Shown here: positions 1-7,896 of the stretch, in pieces
Layout of the letters: each line of letters begins with the position of its first letter
Position numbering within the stretch: position 1 is the stretch's first letter
From: Stutzerimonas stutzeri
GTDB lineage: Bacteria > Pseudomonadota > Gammaproteobacteria > Pseudomonadales > Pseudomonadaceae
Direction: 5' to 3'
Length of the DNA: 64,000 nucleotides
Assembly (NCBI RefSeq): GCF_002890895.1
Contig: NZ_POUL01000001.1
Coordinates: forward strand, 588,443-652,442
Made by a program: the position numbers and the translations under genes
Notes under the pieces: model-generated
Told to the model about the DNA's origin: nothing
Seen by the model: only the letters and a program-made list of their open reading frames with translations
Databases searched by the model: none

Positions 1-203
1 ATGGCGTTGCGCGCCACTTCGACATAATGCTTGAGCTCGGCGCGACGATCTTGCGTCAGGCTTTCACGGACGTTGCTCTCCTGCTGCCGTGCCAGGTCGC
101 GTAATTCGTAGACGGCGATGCCGCTTAGCATCACGGCCAGCACCAGTGTCGGCACCACTCCCAACAGCAGCAGCTTCACTCGTAATCGAAGATTGGCAAT
201 CAT
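1..203 (-). CDS. methyl-accepting chemotaxis-type sensor, N-terminal fragment (cut by window edge)
   Basis: Only the first 67 codons lie in the window; the gene continues beyond position 1. The start is the ATG at 203-201. The visible product has a short basic N-terminus (MIANLRLRVK), one hydrophobic helix (about residues 9-32), then a charged helix containing LKHYVEVARNA. That pattern is typical of the first membrane helix and first helix of a periplasmic cache sensor domain in chemoreceptors or sensor kinases. The ligand and output domain cannot be seen, so chemoreceptor is the best guess and a cache-domain histidine kinase is possible. The upstream ribosome-binding site is weak. Confidence 0.55.
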   Translation of the reverse strand, partial: MIANLRLRVKLLLLGVVPTLVLAVMLSGIAVYELRDLARQQESNVRESLTQDRRAELKHYVEVARNA

Positions 204-340
204 GCGCTTTGACCCCACTTTTCACATGGATTAATACCGTCATTGTGACAAGGAGTAAGCGGGGCAGACAGCAGCCAAAGGTCGCATGTAAATGAGTTAA
301 CAAACCCGTTTGTTACGTTGACCGGTGGCCGTATAGAAAC

Positions 341-370
341 GCAAAAGCCCCGTCAGAGCGGGGCTTTTGC
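341..370 (-). terminator. Rho-independent terminator after fadD1
   Basis: A perfect 12-bp inverted repeat (GCAAAAGCCCCG, 6-nt loop, CGGGGCTTTTGC) lies 14 nt past the fadD1 stop. The A-rich and T-rich ends of the stem supply the U-tract on either strand, so it may also insulate the divergent side. Confidence 0.85.
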
Positions 371-383
371 GTACCAGTAACGG

Positions 384-2072
384 TTATTTCTTTCCGAGTT
401 TTCTGAGCTCTTCGTCGCGAAGTTCTCGGCGCAGGATCTTGCCAACGTTGGTAGTCGGCAGACTGTCACGGAACTCGACGGTCTTGGGTCGTTTGTAGCC
501 GGTGACGTTGTCGTGCATGTGCTGCATGACCTGTTCCTTGGTCAGGCTTTCGCCCGGCTTGACCACAACAAACAGCTTGATTGCCTCGCCCGATTTCTCG
601 TCCGGCACCCCGATAGCCGCGCACTGCAGCACGCCTGGCAGGGTTGCGAGCACGTCTTCCAGTTCATTGGGATAGACGTTGAAACCGGAGACCAGAATCA
701 TGTCCTTCTTGCGATCGACGATGCGCATGTAGCCGTCGTCCTGGATGATGCCGATGTCGCCGGTCTTCAACCAACCCTCAGCGTCCAAGATTTCATCGGT
801 GGCTTCCTGGCGCTGCCAGTAGCCCTTCATGACCTGAGGACCTTTGACGCAGAGCTCGCCGATAGCGCCCATGGGCAGGTCGTTGCCCTCGTCGTCGATG
901 ACTTTGCACAATGTCGATGGCATCGGAATGCCGATGGTGCCGATCTGGATGCCACCGAACGGGTTGACCGAGACCACTGGGCTGGTTTCGGTCATACCGA
1001 AACCTTCACAGATTTCGCAACCGGTGACCTGCTGCCAACGCTCGGCCGCGGCTAATTGCAGTGCCATACCGCCGGAGAAGGTAGCTTTCAGCGAAGAGAA
1101 ATCGAGCTTGCGGAAGTCTTCGTTGTTGCACAGGGCGACAAACAAGGTATTCAGCCCGACGAAACCGGTGAAACGGTATTTGCTCAGGTCCTTGACGAAG
1201 GTCGGCAGGTCGCGCGGGTTGGTGATCAGCACGTTGTGTGCACCGATCAGCATCATGGTCATGCAGTGAAAGGTAAACGCATAGATGTGGTAAAGCGGCA
1301 GCGGCGCGACCATCGTTTCGCAGCCGTTGCCCAGCTCCGAGCCCATCAGGGCGCGACACTGCAGCATGTTAGCGACGATGTTGCGGTGGGTCAGCATCGC
1401 ACCCTTGGCCACGCCTGTAGTACCACCGGTATATTGCAGAACCGCCACATCATCACCGGCCGGATTGGCTTCGCGCGCCACCTTGCCACGGCCCAGCGCC
1501 ATGGCGTCGGTAAACTTGACCGCTTTCGGCAAGTTGTAAGCCGGCACCATTTTCTTTACATGCTTGACCACGGCGTTAACCAGCATGCGCTTGACGGTTG
1601 GCAGCATATCGCCAACCTCAGTCACTACGACGTGCCGGATGCCTGTCTTCGGCAGCACTTCTTCTGCCAGATGGGCCATATTGGCGAGGCAGACCAGCCC
1701 CTTGGCGCCGGAGTCGTTGAACTGGTGCTCCATCTCGCGCGACGTGTAGAGCGGGTTGGTATTGACCACCACAAGCCCAGCCCGCATGGCGCCAAACACG
1801 ACGATAGGATACTGAATGACGTTGGGCAGCTGGACCGCGATGCGATCACCTGGCTGCAGATCGGTGTACTGCTGAAGATAGGCAGCAAACTCACCGGACA
1901 GTTTGTACAGCTCACCGTAGGTCAGGGTCTTGCCGAGATTACTGAAGGCAGGCTTGTCTGCGAATTGCTCACAGGACTGTTTGAGCACAGCCTGAATGTT
2001 CTGGTACTCATCGGGATTGATCTCACTGTTGACCCCGACAGGATACTTATCCTTCCAGAAGTTATCGGTCAT
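384..2072 (-). CDS. fadD1: long-chain fatty-acid--CoA ligase FadD1
   Basis: Cytoplasmic or membrane-associated AMP-forming acyl-CoA synthetase that activates long-chain fatty acids to acyl-CoA for beta-oxidation. At 562 residues it is full family length. The AMP-binding signature YTGGTTGVAKGAMLTH lies near residue 215, GFGMTETSP near 365, GWLKTGD near 440, and the C-terminal catalytic lysine motif (NVGKILRREL) near the end. The N-terminus closely resembles P. aeruginosa FadD1 as I recall it (ENFWKDKYPxG). The start ATG has a GGAG site about 9 nt upstream. The tandem paralog fadD2 lies just upstream on the same strand, the same arrangement as in P. aeruginosa, and a strong terminator closes the gene. 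Assignment as FadD1 rather than another acyl-CoA ligase rests on this pairing and sequence resemblance. Confidence 0.93.
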   Translation of the reverse strand: MTDNFWKDKYPVGVNSEINPDEYQNIQAVLKQSCEQFADKPAFSNLGKTLTYGELYKLSGEFAAYLQQYTDLQPGDRIAVQLPNVIQYPIVVFGAMRAGLVVVNTNPLYTSREMEHQFNDSGAKGLVCLANMAHLAEEVLPKTGIRHVVVTEVGDMLPTVKRMLVNAVVKHVKKMVPAYNLPKAVKFTDAMALGRGKVAREANPAGDDVAVLQYTGGTTGVAKGAMLTHRNIVANMLQCRALMGSELGNGCETMVAPLPLYHIYAFTFHCMTMMLIGAHNVLITNPRDLPTFVKDLSKYRFTGFVGLNTLFVALCNNEDFRKLDFSSLKATFSGGMALQLAAAERWQQVTGCEICEGFGMTETSPVVSVNPFGGIQIGTIGIPMPSTLCKVIDDEGNDLPMGAIGELCVKGPQVMKGYWQRQEATDEILDAEGWLKTGDIGIIQDDGYMRIVDRKKDMILVSGFNVYPNELEDVLATLPGVLQCAAIGVPDEKSGEAIKLFVVVKPGESLTKEQVMQHMHDNVTGYKRPKTVEFRDSLPTTNVGKILRRELRDEELRKLGKK

Positions 2073-2227
2073 GTAACCCCACTCCTAAGCGACAGCTTTA
2101 CTGCATATAGCAGCTGTTTTGTTGTGTTTTGTTAATTTTTGTACGGAACTTCCGGCCAAAAAGTGGATTCGAGGTTAGCAGTTTTGGAACTGGCCGAACA
2201 GTGTCCAGCCAGAGCAAAAAGGGCACA

Positions 2228-2257
2228 AAGTGACCGATCAGGATTTACCGGTCACTT
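2228..2257 (-). terminator. probable terminator after fadD2
   Basis: AAGTGACCG and CGGTCACTT form a 9-bp stem with a 12-nt loop, 28 nt past the fadD2 stop. Reading on the minus strand, a T5 run follows about 7 nt after the stem. The hairpin suggests fadD2 and fadD1 are at least partly separate transcription units. Confidence 0.55.
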
Positions 2258-2284
2258 CGAGAGCAATCTCAGGTATCGCTGAGA

Positions 2285-3973
2285 TCAGGCCTGATCGCGC
2301 AATTCCCGGCGCAGAATCTTGCCCACCGGAGTCATTGGCAGCGAGTCGCGGAATACTATTTGGCGAGGCACCTTGTATCCCGTGAAATTCTCTCTGCAAT
2401 AAGCCTTCAACTCATCGACGGTCAGGCTGGCATCGCTGCGCACGGCGAACAGTTTCACTGCTTCACCGGACTTTTCGTCGGGCACGCCGATCACTGCGCA
2501 GGCAGCCACCTTCGGATGCGCCATGACCACATCTTCGATCTCGTTGGGGTAGACATTGAAACCGGACACGATGATCAGGTCCTTCTTGCGATCGACGATG
2601 CGAACAAAACCATCCTCATCGATCACCGCGACATCGCCGGTTTTGAGCCAGCCCTCGGCATCTAGCACTTCGGCGGTGGCGTCGGGACGCTGCCAGTAGC
2701 CCTTCATTACCTGAGGACCTTTGACGCACAACTCACCGCGCTCACCGAGAGGGAGCTCACTGCCGTCATCGTCGATCACTTTCAACGTCGTGCCCGGTAC
2801 CGGCAGGCCAACGGTGCCCAGACGTGAACCGTCGCCGTGGGGATTAGCGCAGACCACGGGTGAGGTTTCAGTCAAGCCATAGCCTTCGGTCACAGTGACG
2901 CCAGTCATGCTTTTCCAGCGCTCGGCCACCGCGGAAACCAGCGCCGTACCACCTGAGTTGGTGCCCTTGAGCGAGGCGAAATTGATTTTCTTGAATTGGG
3001 GGTGCGACATGAGCGCGACGAACAGGGTGTTCAGTCCGAGGAAAGCGGTGAACTGCCACTTCTGCAGCTCCTTGACGAAGCCATCGATGTCGCGAGGGTT
3101 GGTGATCAACACGTTATGGTTGCCGGTCACCATCATGCACATGCAGTTAACCGTGAAGGCATAGATGTGATACAGCGGCAGCGGCGCGATCATGATCTCC
3201 TGCCCTTCCTTGATGATCGTGTGCCCCTGCTCGTCCAGCTGCTGCATGTTGGCGTGGACCTGCTGCATATTGGCGACCAGGTTGCCATGAGTCAGCATGG
3301 CGCCTTTAGCCACGCCAGTCGTCCCGCCGGTGTATTGCAGGACCGCAACATCGTCCAGCGTCAGCGACGCCGGCTTGAGCCCGTGTCGAGCGCCATCACG
3401 CAGCACGTGCTTGAACGAAACGGACTGGGGCAGGCTGTACGCCGGCACCATCTTTTTCACATGCTTGACCGCGGCGTTGACCAGCAGCCCTTTGAGCGAT
3501 GGCAACATGTCGCCGATACGCGCCTCGATGAGGACCTTGATGCCCGTATCGGGTACGACCTCCTGTACCAGCTTGCCGAAGGTATTCAGGTATACCAGCG
3601 CCCGTGCACCGGAATCCTTGAACTGGTGGCGCATCTCCCGCGCGGTGTACAGCGGGTTGGTGTTGACCACGATCAGCCCGGCGCGCAGGGCACCGAAGAC
3701 AGCAATAGGGTATTGAAGCAGGTTGGGCATCTGCACCGCGATGCGATCGCCGGGTTGCAGGTCAGTGTGGTTCTGCAGCCAGGCCGCGAAAGCCGCCGAG
3801 TACCGCTCCAGGTCCGCATAGGTCAGCGTCACGCCCATGTTGCTGAATGCGGGACGGTCTGCGTGTGTCTTGCAGGAGCGCTCGAATACTTCCACAACCG
3901 AGCGAAAACCGCCCATATCCACGTTGTTAGGCACACCGGCGGGGCGTTTGTCATTCCAGAAGTCAGGTTGCAT
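2285..3973 (-). CDS. fadD2: long-chain fatty-acid--CoA ligase FadD2
   Basis: Second acyl-CoA synthetase, also 562 residues and clearly paralogous to the neighbouring fadD1. It carries the same AMP-binding signature (YTGGTTGVAKGAMLTH), TEGYGLTETSP, GWLKTGD and the C-terminal PVGKILRREL lysine motif, so it should be an active ligase. The N-terminal QPDFWNDKRPAGVP closely resembles P. aeruginosa FadD2 as I recall it. It differs from FadD1 by a short insertion near residue 250 (EQGHTIIKEGQ region) and a shorter C-terminus. In P. aeruginosa the two enzymes are reported to differ in chain-length and induction preference; nothing here shows this directly. A 212-nt gap and a hairpin separate it from fadD1. 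Confidence 0.93.
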   Translation of the reverse strand: MQPDFWNDKRPAGVPNNVDMGGFRSVVEVFERSCKTHADRPAFSNMGVTLTYADLERYSAAFAAWLQNHTDLQPGDRIAVQMPNLLQYPIAVFGALRAGLIVVNTNPLYTAREMRHQFKDSGARALVYLNTFGKLVQEVVPDTGIKVLIEARIGDMLPSLKGLLVNAAVKHVKKMVPAYSLPQSVSFKHVLRDGARHGLKPASLTLDDVAVLQYTGGTTGVAKGAMLTHGNLVANMQQVHANMQQLDEQGHTIIKEGQEIMIAPLPLYHIYAFTVNCMCMMVTGNHNVLITNPRDIDGFVKELQKWQFTAFLGLNTLFVALMSHPQFKKINFASLKGTNSGGTALVSAVAERWKSMTGVTVTEGYGLTETSPVVCANPHGDGSRLGTVGLPVPGTTLKVIDDDGSELPLGERGELCVKGPQVMKGYWQRPDATAEVLDAEGWLKTGDVAVIDEDGFVRIVDRKKDLIIVSGFNVYPNEIEDVVMAHPKVAACAVIGVPDEKSGEAVKLFAVRSDASLTVDELKAYCRENFTGYKVPRQIVFRDSLPMTPVGKILRRELRDQA

Positions 3974-4033
3974 TGTTATTGGCCTCTATACCTGAGAGTG
4001 TCTGACCCACTCGCGGCGGGCTGTGGCGAACTT

Positions 4034-4048
4034 AACAGCTCCGCTGTT
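4034..4048. promoter_or_regulatory. dyad AACAGC-tcc-GCTGTT between fadD2 and phaJ1
   Basis: A perfect 6-bp inverted repeat with a 3-nt spacer in the 269-nt divergent gap between fadD2 and phaJ1, 61 nt upstream of fadD2. It could be an operator for either gene. I do not recognise the cognate regulator, and it does not match the fatty-acid regulator PsrA motif (GAAAC-N4-GTTTC). Confidence 0.25.
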
Positions 4049-4242
4049 CGGTGCAATAGCGAGGCGGGTGTAATCAGTGATGTGAATCTCCGGCCACTGC
4101 TCCAGACCACCAGACACGGGACAACCCCATCGCAGAGCTCTAGAATGCAGCCACTCGGGCGCCTTCTACGGCGTGCCTTTCGCTCCGACGGATCCTATTG
4201 CGGCGGGTTCTGTCGTTTATATCCGCATTCAGAGGTCTACGC

Positions 4243-4713
4243 ATGAGTACGCTGAGCAACACTCCCTACGCTGATCTGGAAGTTGGCCAAAAGGCCTCCT
4301 ATAGCAAGACCGTGGAAGAACGTGACATCCAACTGTTCGCCGCCATGTCGGGGGACCACAACCCGGTTCACCTGGACGCTGAATTTGCCGCTTCGACAAT
4401 CTTCCGTGAGCGCATCGCCCATGGCATGTTCAGTGGCGCCTTGATCAGCGCAGCCGTGGCATGCGAGCTGCCTGGGCCAGGCACCATCTATCTCGGGCAG
4501 ACGATGCGCTTCGCCCTGCCGGTCAAGCTTGGCGACACCTTGACTGTGCGTTTGGAAATTCTCGAAAAGCTGCCCAAGTTTCGCGTTCGCATCGCGACCC
4601 AGGTGTTCAACCAGCGCGACGAGATGGTCGTGGACGGCGAGGCCGAAATTCTTGCCCCACGCAAGGCACAGACCGTCGAGATCAAAGCCCTGCCACCGGT
4701 CACCATCGGCTAA
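4243..4713 (+). CDS. phaJ1: (R)-specific enoyl-CoA hydratase PhaJ1 (MaoC-like)
   Basis: Converts trans-2-enoyl-CoA from beta-oxidation to (R)-3-hydroxyacyl-CoA, the monomer for polyhydroxyalkanoate synthesis. The 156-residue length and sequence (NTPYADLEVGQKASY, then GDHNPVHLDAEFA) resemble P. aeruginosa PhaJ1 as I recall it. The catalytic Asp and His of the hot-dog hydratase fold lie in the GDHNPVHLD segment, and the following HGMFSGALIS matches the conserved Ser/Gly stretch. The open frame extends 15 codons upstream, but the ATG at 4243 has AGAGG 9 nt upstream and matches the family N-terminus. It is divergent from fadD2-fadD1, which suggests coordinated fatty-acid activation and PHA supply; P. 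aeruginosa has the same neighbourhood. No PHA synthase is in the window. Confidence 0.92.
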   Translation: MSTLSNTPYADLEVGQKASYSKTVEERDIQLFAAMSGDHNPVHLDAEFAASTIFRERIAHGMFSGALISAAVACELPGPGTIYLGQTMRFALPVKLGDTLTVRLEILEKLPKFRVRIATQVFNQRDEMVVDGEAEILAPRKAQTVEIKALPPVTIG

Positions 4714-4764
4714 GAACGAAGCGATGCGGGCCCGGACCAATACCACCCCTGCATCACCAGATGC

Positions 4765-4788
4765 TGTCACCGTGATCGGGCGGTGACA
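4765..4788. terminator. hairpin between convergent phaJ1 and chemoreceptor remnant
   Basis: TGTCACCG and CGGTGACA form a perfect 8-bp stem with an 8-nt loop between two convergent genes. No T-tract follows on either strand, so it may be a weak or Rho-assisted stop signal. Confidence 0.45.
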
Positions 4789-4842
4789 TATGGCCCAGTC
4801 GGCAACTGTTCCGGCATGGAAGCCTCTTAGGCCGCCACCAGA

Positions 4843-6321
4843 TCATTTCATTTTGAACTGCCCGATCAGCCCGTGCAGCTCTCGCGTCATGCTGACGACC
4901 TCCCCGCTCACAGCCACGGTGTGGCTGGCTTCGGTCGCATTGGCTTCACTCAGACTCTTGATAGCCAGCGTGTTGCGCTCGACGTTTTCCACAACGATCG
5001 CTTGCTGTTCCGCTGCAGAGGCGATCTGAGTGTTGTGATCGATGATAAGCCCCATGCTTTCGGTGATGCCCTCAAAGATCGCCGCGGTGCGGGTCACTTC
5101 CTCCACAGTTTCGGACGCATTGCAGTGGCTGGCCTGGATGATGCGCACGGCATCGCTAACTTGCTGCTGCAAGCGACCGATGGTGGCGTAAATTTCGCCG
5201 GTTAGGGCGTGGGAGCGCTGCGCCAGGCTTCGCACCTCATCGGCCACCACAGCGAAGCCACGTCCTTGATCGCCGGCTCTGGCCGCCTCGATGGCAGCGT
5301 TCAACGCCAACAGATTGGTCTGCTCGGCGATGGTCTTGATGACGTCGACAGCTTTGGCGATCTCGCTGCTCTCCTGTTCGACTGAGGTGATCGCCACGAG
5401 GGACTGATCCATCTCGCCGAACAATCGATTGATCTGAAGGACTGCGAGCTCGATCTGCACTTGCCCGTCACGGCACTGGTCGCCAGCCCGATTCGCTTTT
5501 TCTGCCGTAGTCAGCGAATTGCTGCTGACCTCCTGGACGCTACTGACAAGCTCGCTGATGGCGCTGGCCATCAGCTCGAGCTCGGCTGCCTGATGGGCGA
5601 TGGCCTGCTGGCTGTCGATCGCACTGGTATTCAAGCGCTCGGCCTTGCCGGTGGTCGACGCAGAAAACCGCGCCACTTCACTGATCAGCTCGCGAATGCG
5701 GGTCTGCATGCGATTGAAGTCTTGCGCCAGGTCGCCCAGCTCATCGCGGGCGCGAGTCTGGATGTCATGCCTCAGGTCACCTTCGGAAAGCTGCCGTGTG
5801 CCATCACCAATGACTTTGATGGCACCACGCACCGACAGATAAAAACCCGCAAACAGATAAAGAGTGAAAAGCACCACCACCAGCAACGCCGCTGCCCAGC
5901 TGTACAGGCTGGTACGCTCGTTCGCAAGATGCTCGGCGACTTGCTGGCGCACCGTGCTGAACAGGCTGAGCGAAGCTTGGTCAAGCAATCTGGCGACGTC
6001 ATCGTAGCGGGCGAAATCATCCGCCCACAGCTGCACGCTGTCGCTGCCGAAGAAGCGCGAACGGGTATAAGGCTCGGTGACCGCTGCATAGGTCTGCGCC
6101 AGCGTTTCCGACGCCACAGCCACTTGCTGCGCGACCGCTCCGGGACCAGGCTCGGCGACCGCCATGGCTGCGATTTCGCTGCCAAGGTTGATCACGGACG
6201 GCCGGGTTGCCGACTCTAGGTAGCCGTAAGCCTTCAAGTAGGCGCTGTAAGCGCCGGCCTGGGCCAGCTTTTGGTGAAGCGGGAGGATGCGATTGAGCAG
6301 GCGGTCCATTTCGCTGAACAC
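4843..6321 (-). pseudogene. methyl-accepting chemotaxis protein, C-terminal part of a split gene
   Basis: This 492-codon frame holds the end of the periplasmic sensor region, a membrane helix (about residues 140-165, AALLVVVLFTLYLF), a HAMP linker (GDGTRQLSEGDLRHDI), and the complete cytoplasmic signalling hairpin with the highly conserved tip around IAEQTNLLALNAAIEAARAG. It lacks its own first membrane helix, so it cannot be a normal receptor alone. The missing N-terminal part is the frame at 6377-6832, offset by one base. The C-terminal frame can be read back to a TGA at 6372-6370 (KAIAARAHLAQDQDP before the listed GTG start), while the N-terminal frame stops at TAG 6379-6377. At least two lesions therefore separate the halves. 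A sequencing or assembly error cannot be excluded. Confidence 0.8.
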
Positions 6322-6376
6322 CAGCGGATCCTGATCCTGTGCCAGGTGTGCACGGGCGGCAATCGCTTTTCATCGC

Positions 6377-6832
6377 CTAGACATGCCCGAGCACTGGCGC
6401 GCCGTGATACATGAACAAGGTGTCAACTGCCGTGCCGCGTTCAAACTTCATCTCCTCAGCTCTGGCGGTAGGATGCGCTGCCAGCTCGCTAAAGCCATTG
6501 GCGCTCAGCCAGCGATTGAATTCGGTTGCCTGCGCCTCGTAGATTCGGCCCTGCTGAGCTATTGCCTCGCTGACATCAGGCTTGTCGCGCGCCTGGCGGA
6601 CCACCTGTAGAGCAGCCATGCGCCAGGCCGCCTGCTGGACAGTCAGATAGCGCTCAAGCGCCTCGAGCCCGACCTGCTCCTGCTCAAGCGCATCGATAGA
6701 GCGATGAATCGCGGACAGCTTGTCGCTGGATAACCAACAGTACGGCAGCATGAACACAGCCAGAATGATGATGAACTTCTGGGCGTAACGTGCCCTAGAC
6801 ATCAGAGACAGAACCGGGGCGAAAAAAGACAT
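6377..6832 (-). pseudogene. methyl-accepting chemotaxis protein, N-terminal part of the split gene
   Basis: Encodes the first 150 residues of the receptor: a basic start, one membrane helix (FIIILAVFMLPYCWL, about residues 21-35) and the first half of a helical periplasmic sensor domain, ending at TAG after GAPVLGHV. The ATG at 6832 has AGAGGA 7 nt upstream; an earlier in-frame ATG at 6847 has no such site. Added to the C-terminal frame, the ancestral protein would be about 650-660 residues, a normal chemoreceptor length. As it stands this fragment would make a membrane-anchored sensor stub without a signalling domain. Best treated with 4843-6321 as one broken gene. Confidence 0.75.
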
Positions 6833-7341
6833 GGGATTCCTCTGCATACCGCCGGCTGCAGGAAGCCGGCGTTCCAGCGCCCAGGGAGGGACGCGCTTAG
6901 GAGGCTGGTTGAAACATCCTTGCCCACAACACCGACGACCACGCTTTTCCTGACTGACTGGCCAGCATGTATACCGGCCAACCCAAACGCCCGCGGCGAT
7001 AGCAGTGAGCCATCAAAAAAGCTGCCAAGCCTGCTGTGACTTTTCGCTCAGAGGTTTTACTCAGCAAGCAGCGCTCTAAAACGGGGCTACCCCGCGAACT
7101 GTGCACCACGATGAACGCATCGACTGGCATTCCAGCCGTTGCGCCGCGCCACTGCGTGATAAGCAAGAGAGATTTAAGGGGTAACTGTTTAACTGCATCC
7201 CGATGCGTATGCACCGCCTGCAGCCGGCAGCAACCCAAGGGGCGGGAAGACAAATCAACTTGGGGATACGCGCTGCGCGTCTCGCCCCCCTCGGACGAAT
7301 CGAGAAACAGCGGTGTTTCGTGGTTGCAGCGAATTACAGAC
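6833..7341. other. 509-nt stretch with no recognisable gene
   Basis: This segment lies between the broken receptor gene and the ccoM terminator. A 148-codon open frame on the minus strand (6897-7343) has no recognisable family, no convincing ribosome-binding site and a composition typical of a chance frame. A short hairpin (GCCGGC pairs around 6852-6870) lies directly upstream of the receptor start. I cannot support a protein or a named RNA here; an unannotated small RNA remains possible. Confidence 0.4.
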
Positions 7342-7367
7342 AAAAAAAAGGGCGACCTAAGTCGCCC
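7342..7367 (-). terminator. strong Rho-independent terminator after ccoM
   Basis: On the minus strand, GGGCGAC-TTAG-GTCGCCC is followed directly by eight T residues. It lies 34 nt past the ccoM stop and defines ccoM as a single-gene transcription unit. Confidence 0.9.
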
Positions 7368-7400
7368 AAATGCCTTGCGTGCTCTGTACCACCAGCCGGA

Positions 7401-7511
7401 TCAACGCTTCTTGTGCGCGTCCCGCCAGATGAAATATCCGAAACCGCCGAGGAAGGCGACCATAAGGCCGACCGTGACCACCCCTGCGAGCACCACATTA
7501 TCGACGAACAT
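7401..7511 (-). CDS. ccoM: cbb3-type cytochrome c oxidase accessory subunit CcoM
   Basis: A 36-codon gene encoding one membrane helix: MFVDNVVLAGVVTVG, then LMVAFLGGFGYFIW, ending in a basic tail DAHKKR. This matches my memory of CcoM, the small single-helix subunit found in the P. stutzeri cbb3 oxidase structure and implicated in assembly or stability of that high-affinity oxidase. The ATG has a textbook GGAGG site (GGAGGTAGGAAATC-ATG), and a strong terminator follows. It is a stand-alone gene, far from any ccoNOQP operon visible here. Two Anr-type boxes upstream fit expression under low oxygen, like the cco operons. The identification rests on sequence recall; the gene being real is well supported by its signals. 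Confidence 0.9.
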   Translation of the reverse strand: MFVDNVVLAGVVTVGLMVAFLGGFGYFIWRDAHKKR

Positions 7512-7579
7512 GATTTCCTACCTCCAAGCTGTTTCGCTGTCTGATGGCTGCATAGTCGTCTTCCCCGGCGATAAAAAAA

Positions 7580-7593
7580 TTGACCGACGTCAA
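7580..7593. promoter_or_regulatory. Anr/Fnr-type box (proximal) upstream of ccoM
   Basis: TTGACCGACGTCAA is a perfect palindrome of the TTGAC-N4-GTCAA type, close to the TTGAT-N4-ATCAA consensus for Anr/Dnr/Fnr. Its centre is about 75 nt upstream of the ccoM ATG. That permits a class II promoter (box near -41.5) with transcription starting near 7545 and a leader of about 34 nt. Confidence 0.6.
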
Positions 7594-7629
7594 TCACCAC
7601 GGAGCCTTTGAATAAAGGCACCGCGGTAA

Positions 7630-7643
7630 CTGATCTGGATCAA
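7630..7643. promoter_or_regulatory. Anr/Fnr-type box (distal) upstream of ccoM
   Basis: On the minus strand this reads TTGATCCAGATCAG, one base off the TTGAT-N4-ATCAA consensus. It lies 50 bp (centre to centre) upstream of the proximal box, about five helical turns, so both could be bound on the same DNA face. Confidence 0.6.
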
Positions 7644-7734
7644 AAAAATGGGGGTGTCAGGAGGGACGCTACGGGACAGCAGCCACGCGATAAGTCGTCG
7701 CGAGCAATTTGGAACGGGCTATCAGCAAGCGCTG

Positions 7735-7896
7735 TTAGCGCTTTTTCGGCTTGGTCTTGGACTTTTTCTTTGGCTTGCTTAGCGGCAGCACCTGTTCGAA
7801 AGCCTGACGCATTTCGACCAGCCGCTTTTCCTTGATGTCATGAATACGCTTTTCACGCTCGGCACTGAAATCGATCAGCTTTTCGTCACTGCTCAT
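7735..7896 (-). CDS. small lysine-rich protein coupled to the AlkB-like gene
   Basis: A 53-residue protein with an acidic/basic helical N-terminus (SSDEKLIDFSAEREKRIHDIKEKR) and a very basic tail (KPKKKSKTKPKKR). The start ATG overlaps the AlkB-like stop by 4 nt (ATGA), so translation is probably coupled. The frame is open for 29 more codons upstream, but these lie inside the AlkB-like gene and look like a shadow. The charged C-terminus could bind nucleic acid; that is an inference from composition. I do not recognise a named family. Confidence 0.65.
   Translation of the reverse strand: MSSDEKLIDFSAEREKRIHDIKEKRLVEMRQAFEQVLPLSKPKKKSKTKPKKR

Noticed and set aside
1056..2135. 359-codon plus-strand frame opposite fadD1
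   Set aside because: It is antisense to a complete, well-recognised gene, has no family resemblance and no start signals. Long antisense frames are expected in GC-rich DNA.
2996..4246. 416-codon plus-strand frame opposite fadD2
   Set aside because: Antisense shadow of fadD2 with a His/Arg/Gln-rich composition typical of codon-mirror frames.
6897..7343. 148-codon minus-strand frame upstream of the broken receptor
   Set aside because: No recognisable family, no ribosome-binding site, and it ends within the ccoM terminator region; treated as a chance frame.
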